Assembly: GCA_013396755.1 (NCBI GenBank) | Contig: VWZF01007160.1 | Location: 434,001-498,000 of the forward strand | Direction of reading: 5' to 3' | Length of the DNA stretch: 64,000 nt | DNA from: Sclerurus mexicanus | Taxonomy: Eukaryota > Chordata > Aves > Passeriformes > Furnariidae | Shown: piece by piece, positions 39,341 to 50,900 of the stretch | Position numbering within the stretch: the first letter of the stretch is position 1 | Layout of the letters: each line of letters starts with the position of its first letter | Notes under the pieces: generated by a model | Seen by the model: the letters and a program-made list of their open reading frames with translations, nothing else | What the model was told of the DNA's origin: nothing | Database searches by the model: none | Program-made: the position numbers and the translations under genes

Positions 39341-41004
39341 GTTAAACTGAAATAAAATAGATTTTGTGTGCTTATTTCTGCAGGGCTGCTGTCAGTATTT
39401 TGCTGTTAAGTTCAATATGGCTAATGCTAATTAACAACTCTCTTGATGGTGATTATATCATTGCATTATTTCCATCCCGTTCCTCAATATCATAAACTCA
39501 CAAGGGTATGGACATACAAAAAGCATCCCCTAGCTCAGCCAGCTCGGTCTGAAAGACACAAAGCAGATAAAGAACTGGAGAAGTTGTTTTCTTTTACCTT
39601 AGCATTGGTCAGACTTGTTATCTTCACAACTCTGAATGGACATAGACCTCCATACTGCACACTGGGCAAAGTGTGCCTTTAACAGGATGGCAGAGGCAGG
39701 AGCTGCACATGGACTTGTTTTCTTGGATTGGTGTAGAGCAAGAAGATGTGACAGATGGTTTAGGTAGGGTTCCAATATCCATGTCCCCTGTGCACTGGGT
39801 ATATAGTAGGGTTTTAATGCATATAAGACCAGCTGGTCACAGAAGCAAAACAAATACAGTGATTTGTCCTCAGTCTTGGTGGGCTGTTCGGCATGTTCCT
39901 AGTACACAGAAGTCCTCTCTTGCCCTGCCTTGAAAGATAACAGAAAGAAATCAAGCCTCTGAGAAGCTGGGCTCTTTGCTTTTCTCACTGTGTGGGCATT
40001 GTTGTTTTGTATGTTTTACCTTTTCTCTGCCTGGTTTTCTAGAAGGCAGTCAATTCCATTTAACAGAATAGAAATGGGTAGAAATTGGAATAAGGCAAAG
40101 GACTGAAAGGCAAGGAAGCAGTGACTTGGCATATGAGCTTGGACAAGGTGCTGAGTGGAGGTTCCTGCAAATTGATCTACCTGCTTAAACATTAATTTAC
40201 ATAGAAAATAAGGTTTAAAAGCAAACAACTCTTGTACATATGGCATCTTATTTACAGTAAGAAAAAAGATAAACAGAGATTGTTGCTGGAGTTTTACCCA
40301 TCCAGCAAAGGTCTCATGTATAAATGGAGACTTATATCAGAGAAATTACCCGTTTCCTTCTGCAAACGCAGACCAAGTTGTTTTCACTAACATTTTTCAC
40401 TGGAATGCATCAGTCAGATCAAATCATTTTAAAAGTCTGTCCCTATCTCTTCCTAGAGAAATGTGTGTGCCATAGTAGTACATGCAGCTTCAGAGCCTTT
40501 TCTCTCCCACTCCAGTGGTTCAATTCCATCCTTCCTGCCAGAATGCATCAGATGCAAGCAGTCCCAAAACTGGTGGGGCTGAGGCAGGGGACCTGCCACG
40601 GGATCCGAATCAATATTTAGACAGCTTCAGGCAGCAGAGCTTGCACTGGTTTTCACACTTGGCAACAAGCTTTGCACCCATTTGTTTCCAAAGTTATTGT
40701 TTGTGCACTTGAGAGATTTCTCCCCGAGGGCAGTGACAAGCACCGGGTGTTTGAAAAGTAACTTTTCCCCTTTGGATCTGAAGATTTTAAGAGTGAAAGT
40801 TGTGTCACCGGGTAATATCACATAAGGAAGTCAAGGCACACGTTTTCTTGGAGTTTTCATCATCCTTCACTTGAGGCATCCACTGAGCATCGTGGGGAGC
40901 CCACGGCACAGTCTGAAGCTCTGCTTCCGATGCATCCAGTGCAGAGCAGCTCTGCCAGATGTGTTGCTGCTGTTTGTTATCATGGTGATTGACTTGGTGC
41001 GAAA

Positions 41005-41055
41005 ACCTGAGTCAGTGTGGGAGACAGCCTTGCTGTGGGGTTGTGTGAGTCAGCC
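41005..41055 (+). promoter_or_regulatory. Paired AP-1/MARE-like sites 38 bp apart
   Basis: TGAGTCA occurs at 41008-41014, and GTGAGTCAGC (matching the CNC-sMaf core RTGASnnnGC) at 41045-41054. Two such cores within 50 bp are unlikely by chance, but they are not proof of an enhancer. Confidence 0.35.
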
Positions 41056-42249
41056 CGAGGCTCTGCAGAGTGCCTGTGCTGGGGCAGCAGGCAGCCAGGT
41101 GAAACCCTGGCCCAGCAAAGAAAATAATTTTAATTTGCTTTCCAGCCATCCCACCTAGTGGCCAAATGGCACCACTGCCATAGTCCCTCCAGGCCTACAC
41201 TGCTGCTGTGGAGCTTGTTAAGATATGCAGGAATACATAAGCCCCCACACTGAAGATCTTACCAAACATCAGCCTGCAAGTAGCTCATTAAGTTCCCAAG
41301 CAATTTTGTTAATCATGCTGCATAGATAAAATGCAGATAGGCCTTTAGTGAGCTGATAATCTAACAAATAGGCAGAAAGTGTAACACTGATAAAGCAGAG
41401 ATCCGTTTAATAGCCAGCTGTAAATCTTGGTAATTCTGTACCAGAGGCGTACTGTAAAACAGGAATGTGCAAGTGTGTAAGTACGTGCATGAAAATGCAC
41501 TGCTTCTTAAAATAGCAGATACAGCAGTAATACTATGTATGGAAAAGCTATTGAGAGCAATTTTAGAGGTGTGTTAAAATACTTTTCTCTCCATCAAAGT
41601 CTGCACCACTTGTAGTATCTTCATAATCCAGCATCACAAGAACAGATCTATGAATAACAAAGGCTTGTTTCTGGAAGTCAAGATTTTCTATAAAAATCTG
41701 TGAACTCTACTACTGGTCCTGAGGCAGTATAGGGAATTTATAGGCTTTTCATTGAGATGAACCAATTTATTCACTCAGATACATCCTAGTCATGAATCAA
41801 ACCATCACAAATTCATGACCTGATGGCTCACCAACCTCTTAAGCAGCTTCTTGCTCGGTGGGGTTAATTCAGTTGCAAGAACTGGGAAAAGCAACTCACC
41901 TTCATGGTACCCCATATCCTATACCATCCCAAGTATATCACTCTGAGGAGCTGGAAAGTGTGAGTTTCAATTCCCACATCCTGAGGAAGGGACTTTCTCT
42001 CTTACTTTCTAGGTCACTCTTCTGATCTTTAGGCCATTTTGCAAAAAGGAAAGAGTAGTGCTTCCTTTTCTCATTTTTTTTAAAAGAAGAAACTGAACTG
42101 GGAATGCCTACCAGAGATGTCTACATCCAAAAAGAGGTTGCAGGCCATGCATCCCAACCTTACATAGACATGCAGGTGCTGGCTGCACTGCATCCCATCT
42201 AGGTGCATTTTCTTGGTATGCAAAGCACAGGGAACTCAGGTTTCTGAAT

Positions 42250-42400
42250 GCTACTTGCAAGCAAGACAAGAAGGTGTCTCAGTGAAGCGAGACTGAAGTA
42301 ACTTGCCAGGGTCATTTAGTAGATGGTCAGTGCAATGGAAAATTGAGTTGTAGTCTTCCAAATCTCAACTTTGTGGCCAAACCACTGAATCTGCTTGGGG
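42250..42400 (-). mobile_element. MIR-like SINE fragment, antisense
   Basis: The order 'tctcagtgaagcgagactgaagtaacttgccagggtcatttagtaga' followed by '...accactgaatctgct' parallels the complement of MIR ('actgaggcacagagaggttaagtaacttgcccaaggtcacacagct...'). The copy is highly diverged, as expected for an amniote-wide fossil SINE. It needs a profile search to confirm. Confidence 0.5.
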
Positions 42401-43530
42401 AGGAGCCTTTATCCTTGATAGTGAGCCCTGGTTTTGAAGCAGTCTCTTACTGCTTTATGAAGAATAGAGGTTTTTCCAGGACCTTCAATTGATGCCAATT
42501 GGGAGAAAAAATTTAACAAAAGTTAGTGCCAGTGCATTTTTGGTCAGAAATAGGCAATATCTATAGTTTACCATGTGGCTAGGTAAGTTATTTAATAGTT
42601 ATATATAAAGATACCACTGTAAAAAATGGGAGGAGGGGGAAGAAAGTGTGTGTTTTTCAATATGTTAATGTAAAATGTAGATGGTATGATGAGAAAAGAG
42701 AATGAGTAGTGGTGTATTCTCAGACCTGAAGAGGTTGGTTGGAGATCACTCCCTTGGAAACAGTTTTTACTCTTTCTACAATGAAATTGGTGGAAAATTA
42801 AATACTGAGGTGGGACTCATGGTAATTTGCATCATTTGAACTATAAATAGGAATTTCTTTCCTGTTAGCTGTATCTCAGACTCACTTAAATCAGGAACAG
42901 TATGAGAAGAATAATCTCCATGGGATGGAGGAAAGAGCTGTGCAGTCAGTCCATATGTAGTATGTATTCAGCAATGGCTTGCAAAAATTTGAAAAGAAAA
43001 AAACAACAGTTTGCACTTGAAAGAGGCAGAAAGATGATTTCTGTTGGATCTTGCTGTAATACTGTTTCCTTCCCGAAACACTTTTTAGATTTGAGTCATA
43101 TCTTAACCTTGAAACCACTATTCACGGGACCTTCCATCAGGGCAGAAGAATCAAAATTGAATTGGCACTTTCATGGTAATGTGCTGTAGCACAGTTAAAA
43201 TAAGATCCATCCAAGAATTAGCACTGTCTACACCAGGCTGGGTTTTTCAGTCCTTTATTAGGGCAGAGGCTTAGTTCATAGGTCTTCAAGATATTTGGGA
43301 AAAACCAGTGCTCAGTTCAGCCTGTACAATGATGTACAGGAGCAACATAAAGAAGCAGCACTAGTTAATAGAAGTAGCATCATTGCTGGTGTGATAGAAG
43401 AATAGCTCATGCTGAGCAGTATTTGTTTCTGAATGCCAGATGTTAGGTTTTCTCAATCACATGATGAATGACTTGGGATGATAGTAAAAGCTGATGGTAA
43501 CACTGGCAATTTCCCTCTCTTTTTTTGCAG

Positions 43531-45075
43531 GTCACTGTCAGGGGATTTGGTCCATTGTTACAGTTTGCCTACACTGCTAAGCTGTTACTCAGCAGAGAAA
43601 ACATCCAGGAAGTCATCCACTGCGCGGAATTCCTGCGCATGCACAACCTGGAGGACTCCTGCTTCAGCTTCCTTCAGACACAACTGCTGAACAATGAAGA
43701 TGGCCTGTTCCTGTGCAAAAAAGATACCACCTGTCAGCGCATGCACGATGAGGAGAACTCGGATGGCGATGAGGAGGAGACAATGGAATCAGAGACATCA
43801 AAAATATCTTGCCCAAGAGAGAGGATGCACCAAGAGCCCTTCAATTTTGAAACCACTGTTGCTGGAGCAGACAAAGGGGAAGGGATGCTGCCTGACTCTG
43901 ACATGCTGAGAGATAGCAAGGACAATTTAGATAAAGATGCAGTAACACGGTACCCTAGATACAAGAAATACCAGCTTGCTTGTACCAAGAATGTCTACAA
44001 CACATCACACATCAGTACCTCAGGTTTTGCAAGCACATTCAGTGAAGAGAGTTCTGGAAATGGCCTCAAATCAGGACTTGCTATGGGGCAGATAAAAAGT
44101 GAGCCTCAGAATGAAGAGAACGATGAAGAAAGCATCACACTTTGCCTGTCTGGAGATGAACCTGACATCAGGGATAAAGAAGGGGATGTTGAAATGGACA
44201 GGAAACAGCCAAGCCCCACTTGTGTCGACAGGCCAAAAAGTGGGTCTTCTCCTTCTTGCTTGAGATCTTTCTTCAACAGAACAAAAAGCATAGATTTGGT
44301 TGGCTTCCCCAGCACTTCCCAACAGCACTTTGGCAGGAGTCCAGCATGCCCTTTTGAAAAAGGGACAACTCAGGGTGACCACAAAACTGATTACGTCCCT
44401 TTCACAGGGAACTATGGACAGTCCCATGCCATGCAGAAAGATGCTTCCAACTTCACAGTGGGATCACCACTCAGGGGGCCCGGCTTTGAAACTCTCTGTA
44501 AGCAAGAAGGGGAACTGGACAGGAGGAGTGTTATATTCTCTTCAAACGCTTGTGACCAAGTAAACACTTCGGTGCATTCATATTCTGGTGTGAGCAGCTT
44601 GGACAAAGACCTCACTGAGACTGTGCCAAAGGGTCTGTGGGCTGGCAGTAGCCAGTCTCTCCCCAGCTCTCAGACCTATTCGCACAGCGGACTGACAGCT
44701 GATCACTTGCCGGGAAGGATGCGGCCGAACACCAGCTGTCCGGTGCCAATTAAAGTTTGCCCTCGCTCTCCTCCTTTGGAAACCAGAACCAGGACCTCCA
44801 GCTCGTGCTCTTCCTACTCATATGCAGAGGATGGCAGCGGCGGCTCTCCCTGCAGCCTGCGTCTTTGCGAGCTCTCCTCTTCCCCTTGCTCCCAAGGCCC
44901 CCGATTCCTGGCGCCCGAGCACCAGGAGCCTGGTGTGGTGGGGGATGGATTGTACAACCCAGTCCGAGCCCAGATTAAATGTGAGCCATCCTATGGAACA
45001 AACTCCAGCGATGAGTCTGGGTCATTCTCAGAAGCAGACAGTGAATCATGTCCTGTGCAAGACAGAGGGCATGAG
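43531..45075 (+). CDS. BACH2: BACH2 coding exon 2: residues 82-596, second half of BTB and the regulatory linker
   Basis: This exon completes the BTB domain (residues 82-about 130, V-T-V-R-G-F-G-P-L-L-Q-F-A-Y-T-A-K) and encodes the long disordered regulatory linker. An acidic run sits at residues 154-169. Cys-Pro motifs of the type implicated in heme sensing lie at C175, C354, C484, C491 and C588. SUMO-type psi-K-x-E motifs are I-K270-S-E and I-K564-C-E, which by offset match the human K275 and K579 sites. The basophilic R-T-R-T-S-S-S at 500-506 matches by offset the region of human Ser521, a reported PI3K-pathway site. The acceptor AG is at 43529-43530; the exon ends at Glu596 with donor gtaggg, phase 0. 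The linker is shorter than the human one around residues 305-340, which explains most of the 824 versus about 841 total. Without splicing the frame stops three codons later. Confidence 0.98.
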
Positions 45076-47045
45076 GTAGGGATTTAAGATAAGTACCTAT
45101 ATCAGAGTTGTTGTGATGCAATTAATTGCTCCTTGATTCTCTCAAATGACTTTGCATTTCCCCAGCACTTTCTTTGTTTATAGAGGAAAAGTGTAACTTC
45201 TGGTTATTCCCTTATCAGCTGAGTTCACATGAATAGGTCTGCTTGACCTCTGAGGTGTTCGGCACTTCTAAAAATTTGGGTATGGGACAACAGCAAACTG
45301 CTGAATGATGAGAGTGCACTGAGGTGCTTAGGACTCCACTAGCAGTGTCCTGTCTTCCTCTCTCGCCCACTTGCATGGCACAAAGCACTGTTCCTTATCC
45401 TTAATTTTCTGAGGTGGTTCCAGCTTCGCTTATTATTGCTGCTGGTGTGTTTGAGCAACCTCGAGTTGTGTCTTTGCTGACACCAAGGGCTGAATAGCCT
45501 GCTCAAAGAGCTGGTGCTGTATATTGCCAACATCTGGAGTAGAGGAGAGAGATAGAGTGGGAGGAGAAACTACTTGAACAATTGCATAGCTGGCCACCCT
45601 GGGCTGTGAAACCATATTCAAGTCTTCTTCCCTCTGTGTGTGTGCATGTCTGTGTGCATGTGCAGGTAGTAGGGTTTTGCCTCCATTACATGACAACTAA
45701 GATCATGTTCCCTGCCTGTGATATTTTGTTTGGTGATAAGTTCTAGCAGCCATTGCATAAATGGTTTCAAAGAAAAATTATCATTTAATTTCGAGGACTG
45801 TTAAGGGAATGATGGGGGAATGATCTGGGGCTGTCAATTTCCATATAGTTCTCCCACAAGAGGGAAGAGAAAGAGGGCCCCACTCTAAAACTAGAGATGA
45901 GCCAGCTGGAGATGCTGCGATGATAACTGGTTAAGTGTGATTGAATAAACTGTCTGTGTGAGGTCACTAGTTTGAGGGCAGATTTAAATCATGGAGATGT
46001 GATGTGGAGCCAAGAACTGGGAAAGACTGGATGTTTTCATAGTTTCATTAGGAAACTGCATGACCTAGAGTGCAGCTGGGTAAAAGCATGTATCAAGATT
46101 CCTCTAGTAATGCTGAAACACTCCCAGGCACTTGTGCTACAGCGAGTGCAGATTTGGGGTGTTCATATGCAGAGAACACCCAGTTCAGAACCAGGTGGGC
46201 TTAGGTATGGAGTAGGGATAAAAAGAATGAACTTTATTCTATCCCTCAGTCCTTATTCCACTACATCCCAGGCTCTGGAAGATAACTTGCAGACAGATGC
46301 AGGTGGTTTTCTTAGTTGGCTGCTTAGCAATGAGGAAGGGCTGAGGAGCCTGGGGAGCCTCTGGTGTCCTCATCCCTGGTCACACTATACTGGTGATTCT
46401 GAGAGGGCAGTTCTTTGTCACCATGTCTTGAGCTGGGGACAACGCAGAAAGGAGTGAAGTCTCCTTGGGAGGCTTCCTGGGATGTTGTGCATAGGACCTC
46501 ATTTGGGAAGCTGTACAGCAGCTCTGCCTGGCCATACCAGGGCTACTCGGTGAAGTCCTGCCTTTATGAGGGGCAGAAGGGAGCAGGAAGAAGGACTGAG
46601 GGGAGCATCAGGTCTCCACCCACGTGTGCTGCTTGCTCAGCAGGGGATAATGCTCAGCATGAGGCAGTGCAGAGGGCAGGAGGTTACCTTTTTGGGTTTG
46701 ATGATTAATTAGCTGTCATAATTAGCTAATCGCGCAGAGATACACTGCAGCAGAAGTGAACCTGGAAGAGTGAAATGAGATGTTATAGGAGACTGGTGGT
46801 AGTTTCCCAAAAAAAGAGGATGTGAATATGTGCAGGAGACCATGGATGAGAGGACATCCATGAGTGGAGCAGATAGGCAGGCTACAGGAGGGGATCTTGG
46901 TGTGCCACTAGCAGGCAGACATCTCTGGCTCTGGGGCACTCCTAGGGAAGGTTTGCTCCACTCCTGGTTTTGCTGCTGGTTTCCTCCTGGGAAGATTTTC
47001 TGCGCTGTGCTGAGCAAGTTTTCTCCCTGGGACTGCTGATAAGGC

Positions 47046-47080
47046 TTTTTTTTATTTTATTTTATTTTCATTTTTATTTC
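47046..47080. repeat. T-rich TTTTA low-complexity tract
   Basis: An uninterrupted T run followed by several TTTTA units and TTTTTATTT. It is simple sequence only. Confidence 0.8.
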
Positions 47081-50000
47081 CCAGGGCATTTTGAGGAGGG
47101 CTGCTAGGCGTTAAAAATGTGGTGAGGAAATTAATGCTCCATGAGTTTGCACTGCATTATCCTGAACAAGCCAAGGGCAAACAGATCACACCCGTGCATT
47201 GGTACAGATTTTGTCTGAAAAATGGTTTTTTAAAGGTCGTTACCAATGCAAGAAAGGGCATTGCAGCCTCATTAGACAATACTGTATTTATACAGTGACT
47301 TCAGTGTGTGTCCTGCAAGATCTGCTGCTGTGGAATCCTCAGTGAAGGATAACAAACCAGGCAGTAGAAAATATCTAACAGCAGCAGGAAGTTCTTGTAT
47401 AAGTTGCTCTACCTACTTTTAGCAGTTTGGCTGCAATTAAAACAGCAGGAGAGACTGAAATGGACAGCTTTCTGTCCTTCACCTCCCTGCAAGCTGCACA
47501 GGAATCTTGCTCCATTCCCAAAACTGTCTGTTTGCCCTGCTGTCCTGACAACTTCACAAAGGGTTCCCTTTCCCCCTGCCATATCAGAACACACAGTGTT
47601 ACTGGGCATCTATTCAGAAAGCACCTGATAAGATATCTGCGGGTGACACGCAGGTGCTTGCCCTTCTGGAGGGTGGCCATGCAACCTCTCCTGCTGTGAG
47701 TGGGATGCCTGATGGGAATAAGCCTGGTGGACTCTGACCCTCACTTATCTCACAGGGCTGCTCAGTTCCCCTGGAATTTGGACCTTGTTGGTCTTAATTT
47801 GGGTCCCAGAGCGCTGTCAGTGCCAGAATTAATGTCACAAAACATCATTTGCTGATGTATTGATTGTGTGAGAAGTAGGTGAAGGGTTTCTTCTCTCTGC
47901 TTTTTTTGGGCATTCTGCTTTCCCACAGATGGATGACATTCAGGAACACATGGCCAAAGTTATTTGGTACCAAAAGTGGGGTGCTCGGGCTCAGCATGAG
48001 TGCCATATTGGGTGAGGGTGACCCCTCTCTGTGACCAACCTCTGAGTCTTATTGGGCGTGCAGATGACAGTCACAGGTGTCAGGAGGTGGTGGTCCTTCT
48101 AACACCACTGGTAAATCTTCTCCAGGATGTCTTTGCCTATTGTTTCCCTTCCTGGAGCCACTGAGACTCTTCTGTCATCTCCCTCTGTTAAGGCTTCATG
48201 ACAAAAGCAGCAAATGCAATGTGGGGTGTCCCCATGTTACAGAGTTGCACCAACAGGGCTGTTAGTTGAGCTACTGGGACTTCACAGAAATGTGTAATAG
48301 TTTGTGTTGCTCTTTTTCACTCAGCTCTCTCAGGCCTCCGCAGGTTGTTAAAAATCAATTGTTGAGATATAATACTAGAGAGAAGATGTGAAGCTCAGTG
48401 CTTTACATGCGAGTTCTGACAATCCTGCTTAAAATAGCAACAACAAAACAATAAGCCCTGAAATAATGAATTGTTGAGAAGGAAGTAGTCTGTCAATCTG
48501 TTAACCTACTTAGGAACAGAAACTTCAGCACTACCTACTTTTCTTGATATTCCTTTTCTTCAGCTAGTACCTGCTAGAAAATTTGTAAAAAATATTGTAC
48601 TACTAAACCAGTTAAAAAGAAATCTCAGCTCAGTCGAATTTGATGAGTGAGTTTTCTTAGGAAAAGAATAAACAAGGGTAGGAGGAGGTAAGAGGTGGAG
48701 CTTTCCAAGAACTATTACTATCTAGAGAATTGCATTCAATGTGTCTTTCATTTGTATTTCAAAAGAATTTCCCGCCTGGGTTAGTGACTCACTTTTCAAA
48801 GAGCGTTTTCATAAAGGCAAAGCTAGTGCAATTAGACCATTGAGGATACTGTAGGTAAATAACCTTCAGTGAGAGTCGAAACTCCTCCATGTTAAGCAAC
48901 AGGCAACAACCCTTTCTCTATTCCTCTGCTGATGCTTAGCAAAGTCCTGGAAGTCATAGCCCCCGAAAAGAGTAGCAAACCAAAGTTGCTCTAACTAACA
49001 GAAGTCTGCTGGAACTGTGCTGAGTTACCTAAGCTAAGTCTGCTTCACTGCTTAATATTTCTACTTAGTGAAGAGTATTACATAGAAAGAAGGGCAATAC
49101 CTGTGCAGGTGTTCACTTGCTTTTGTATATGGTACCTCCCCAGAATTTGGTGATCAGTCACCCCTGCTTTCCTGATTCTACTGACTTTGTAAATTTTCAA
49201 ATTGCAAAATTACTCCCCACATTCTTTCCTGGTAGGTGTTCTCCTGACCAGGATCCTCAGTGGTATCAGCAGAGCATTGGGAATTGGTCAACTTCTGGGG
49301 TCTTGCAACATCGATCTTCTGAAATAAACTTCATGGGAGTTTTGTTTTCTTTCCTCTCTTCAGTAGCAGAGAATTACTGAATTAGAACAACACAGAGTTT
49401 GAAATTTCAGTAGGATTCTCTTTTAAACACTGTATCATTTCATTGCACCTGCAGCGTACAACCAGTTCTGTTATGCCCTGCTCTGAAGACCTTGCACCAG
49501 CTCTTTAAGAGACTCTCCTGTTTTTTAATTTCTTTTGTAAAAGCAGGTCTTTTCAGAGAAATACTGCACTTTATCCCCCCTTATTTCACCAACTGATCTA
49601 CCCTTCTTAAATGCACCTATGGCTTCTGTCAGTGTTTCTGTGCTATCTCTGGTCTCAGAAAAGCCTGTTAAAGGGCAAGAGTGTTGTACTGTTGTGCCCT
49701 TTGAAGGGCTGGAAGTTGGGGACATGGCAAGCAGTGAATGGGAAGATGCAAGCCCAGCATTTTAGGCACCAACAGTGTGTGATCTGCTTACAAGTCCAAG
49801 TCATGGGCTAAAGGATGAGAACCCCATTCACATCTCCTGGTTGTTGAGTTAAAGCCCTCAGCCACAGGACTGGCCCAGTTACCCATTTCTCTAAGACAGG
49901 TGGCAAATCAAAAGGTTACCCAGGCTGTGTCCCCTCAGTGCATAGCAGTGTCCTCTCAGGCAGCATTTGCTGACCCAAATACCTCTCGTGGCCCTCAGGA

Positions 50001-50887
50001 GGAGAGGCTGGAATTGACTCCAGGCAACTACAGGGACATCAGTTGTCTAGTGTGAGATAGAACATGCTGTTTGCAGTAGGACTTGCTGACCTGAAATAGT
50101 ATGGAGGCAGCTGAGCCCCTAACATAGGTGGACACACCTCAGTTGCTGTCCTGGGATGAATTTCTTTCTGAGTGTTTGTGGAAGACAGACTTGCATACCA
50201 AGGAAGATACTTGGAAAACCAACATTAATCTATTGGGCTCTTCTGAGTGACCCAAATTACCACTTTCTGCATCAAAAAAGCATCAATATGATTCAGCCGC
50301 TGTGCTAGATTACTTGGGTGAGTCCTGAGAGCCTTCCAAGGACGAGACAATTTTAAGTGTCAGAGGCTTTCAGTAACAGGCTTTCAGTTGAAGGGCACTA
50401 GACAACAGTTTTATTTTTTACAACTCTGGAGCAACTGACCAGGACTTTGAACCATTTATAAAGGTCAGGCTAGTACTGAGTTCTACCCTCCCATACCCAA
50501 TACATAATGGTTACTTTTTCTTATGGCTAATATAGGAGTCCTTTTAGTTACTGCAGCGTTAAAGTCAGACTTGAGAAGTTCATTGTTTTTACCAGCACTT
50601 GGCAGCTCAGGGAAGATGATGTCAAAATTTAGATATAAAGAGAGTGAAAAAGCTAATGTTATGCATGGGGTGAAGAAATTCCCAACCACTGACATTTATA
50701 TTTTATTGTGAGTGAGTAAAAGTCCTTGGTCCCTTCTTTTATTCCAGAGAAAAAGAGAAGGGGAGAGCAGCAGCAGCAGTAACTAGTACAGTAGATGAGC
50801 AGCACAGCAGTAACTGGCATATGATCCAAGCTGGCACTAACTAGTGAAGCTTGAAGGAATTAATTGGTTATATATGGGCCTTGCATG

Positions 50888-50900
50888 TGCTGAGTCAGTA
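50888..50900 (+). promoter_or_regulatory. Near-perfect T-MARE (TGCTGAGTCAGTA)
   Basis: It matches the 13-bp T-MARE TGCTGAGTCAGCA at 12 of 13 positions, differing only at base 12. T-MARE is the preferred site of BACH/small-Maf and Maf dimers. It lies in the intron after the large exon, in sequence without visible repeats. Binding is inference. Confidence 0.45.

Larger units (their letters stand above)
14738..43530 (+). other. BACH2: BACH2 intron between BTB exon halves (28.8 kb)
   Basis: The donor is gtacag at 14738 and the acceptor ttttttgcag ends at 43530. The first 225 nt remain open in frame with exon 1. The intron contains an (ATT)12 repeat (17741-17776), a small GTGAAATTT triplication (19795-19830), a TAAAA repeat (30685-30715), an antisense CR1 (34968-35735), an old CR1-like 3' end (about 39185-39340), a MIR-like SINE (about 42250-42400) and scattered TGA[G/C]TCA sites. 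Short GC-richer patches lie near 15540-15880, 29640-30060, 31290-31440 and 38590-38800; I recognise nothing in them. In 20000-28000 and 31500-34900 I see only ordinary intronic sequence. Open frames of 100-170 codons here overlap on both strands and look random. Confidence 0.9.

Noticed and set aside
43525..43530. TTG-initiated start for the large exon frame
   Set aside because: These six bases are the end of the splice acceptor tract; the exon begins at 43531 and translation starts at 14495.
45972..46457. 161-codon open frame on the plus strand after the large exon
   Set aside because: Not in frame with BACH2 splicing, no known protein content and no acceptor/donor pair of quality.
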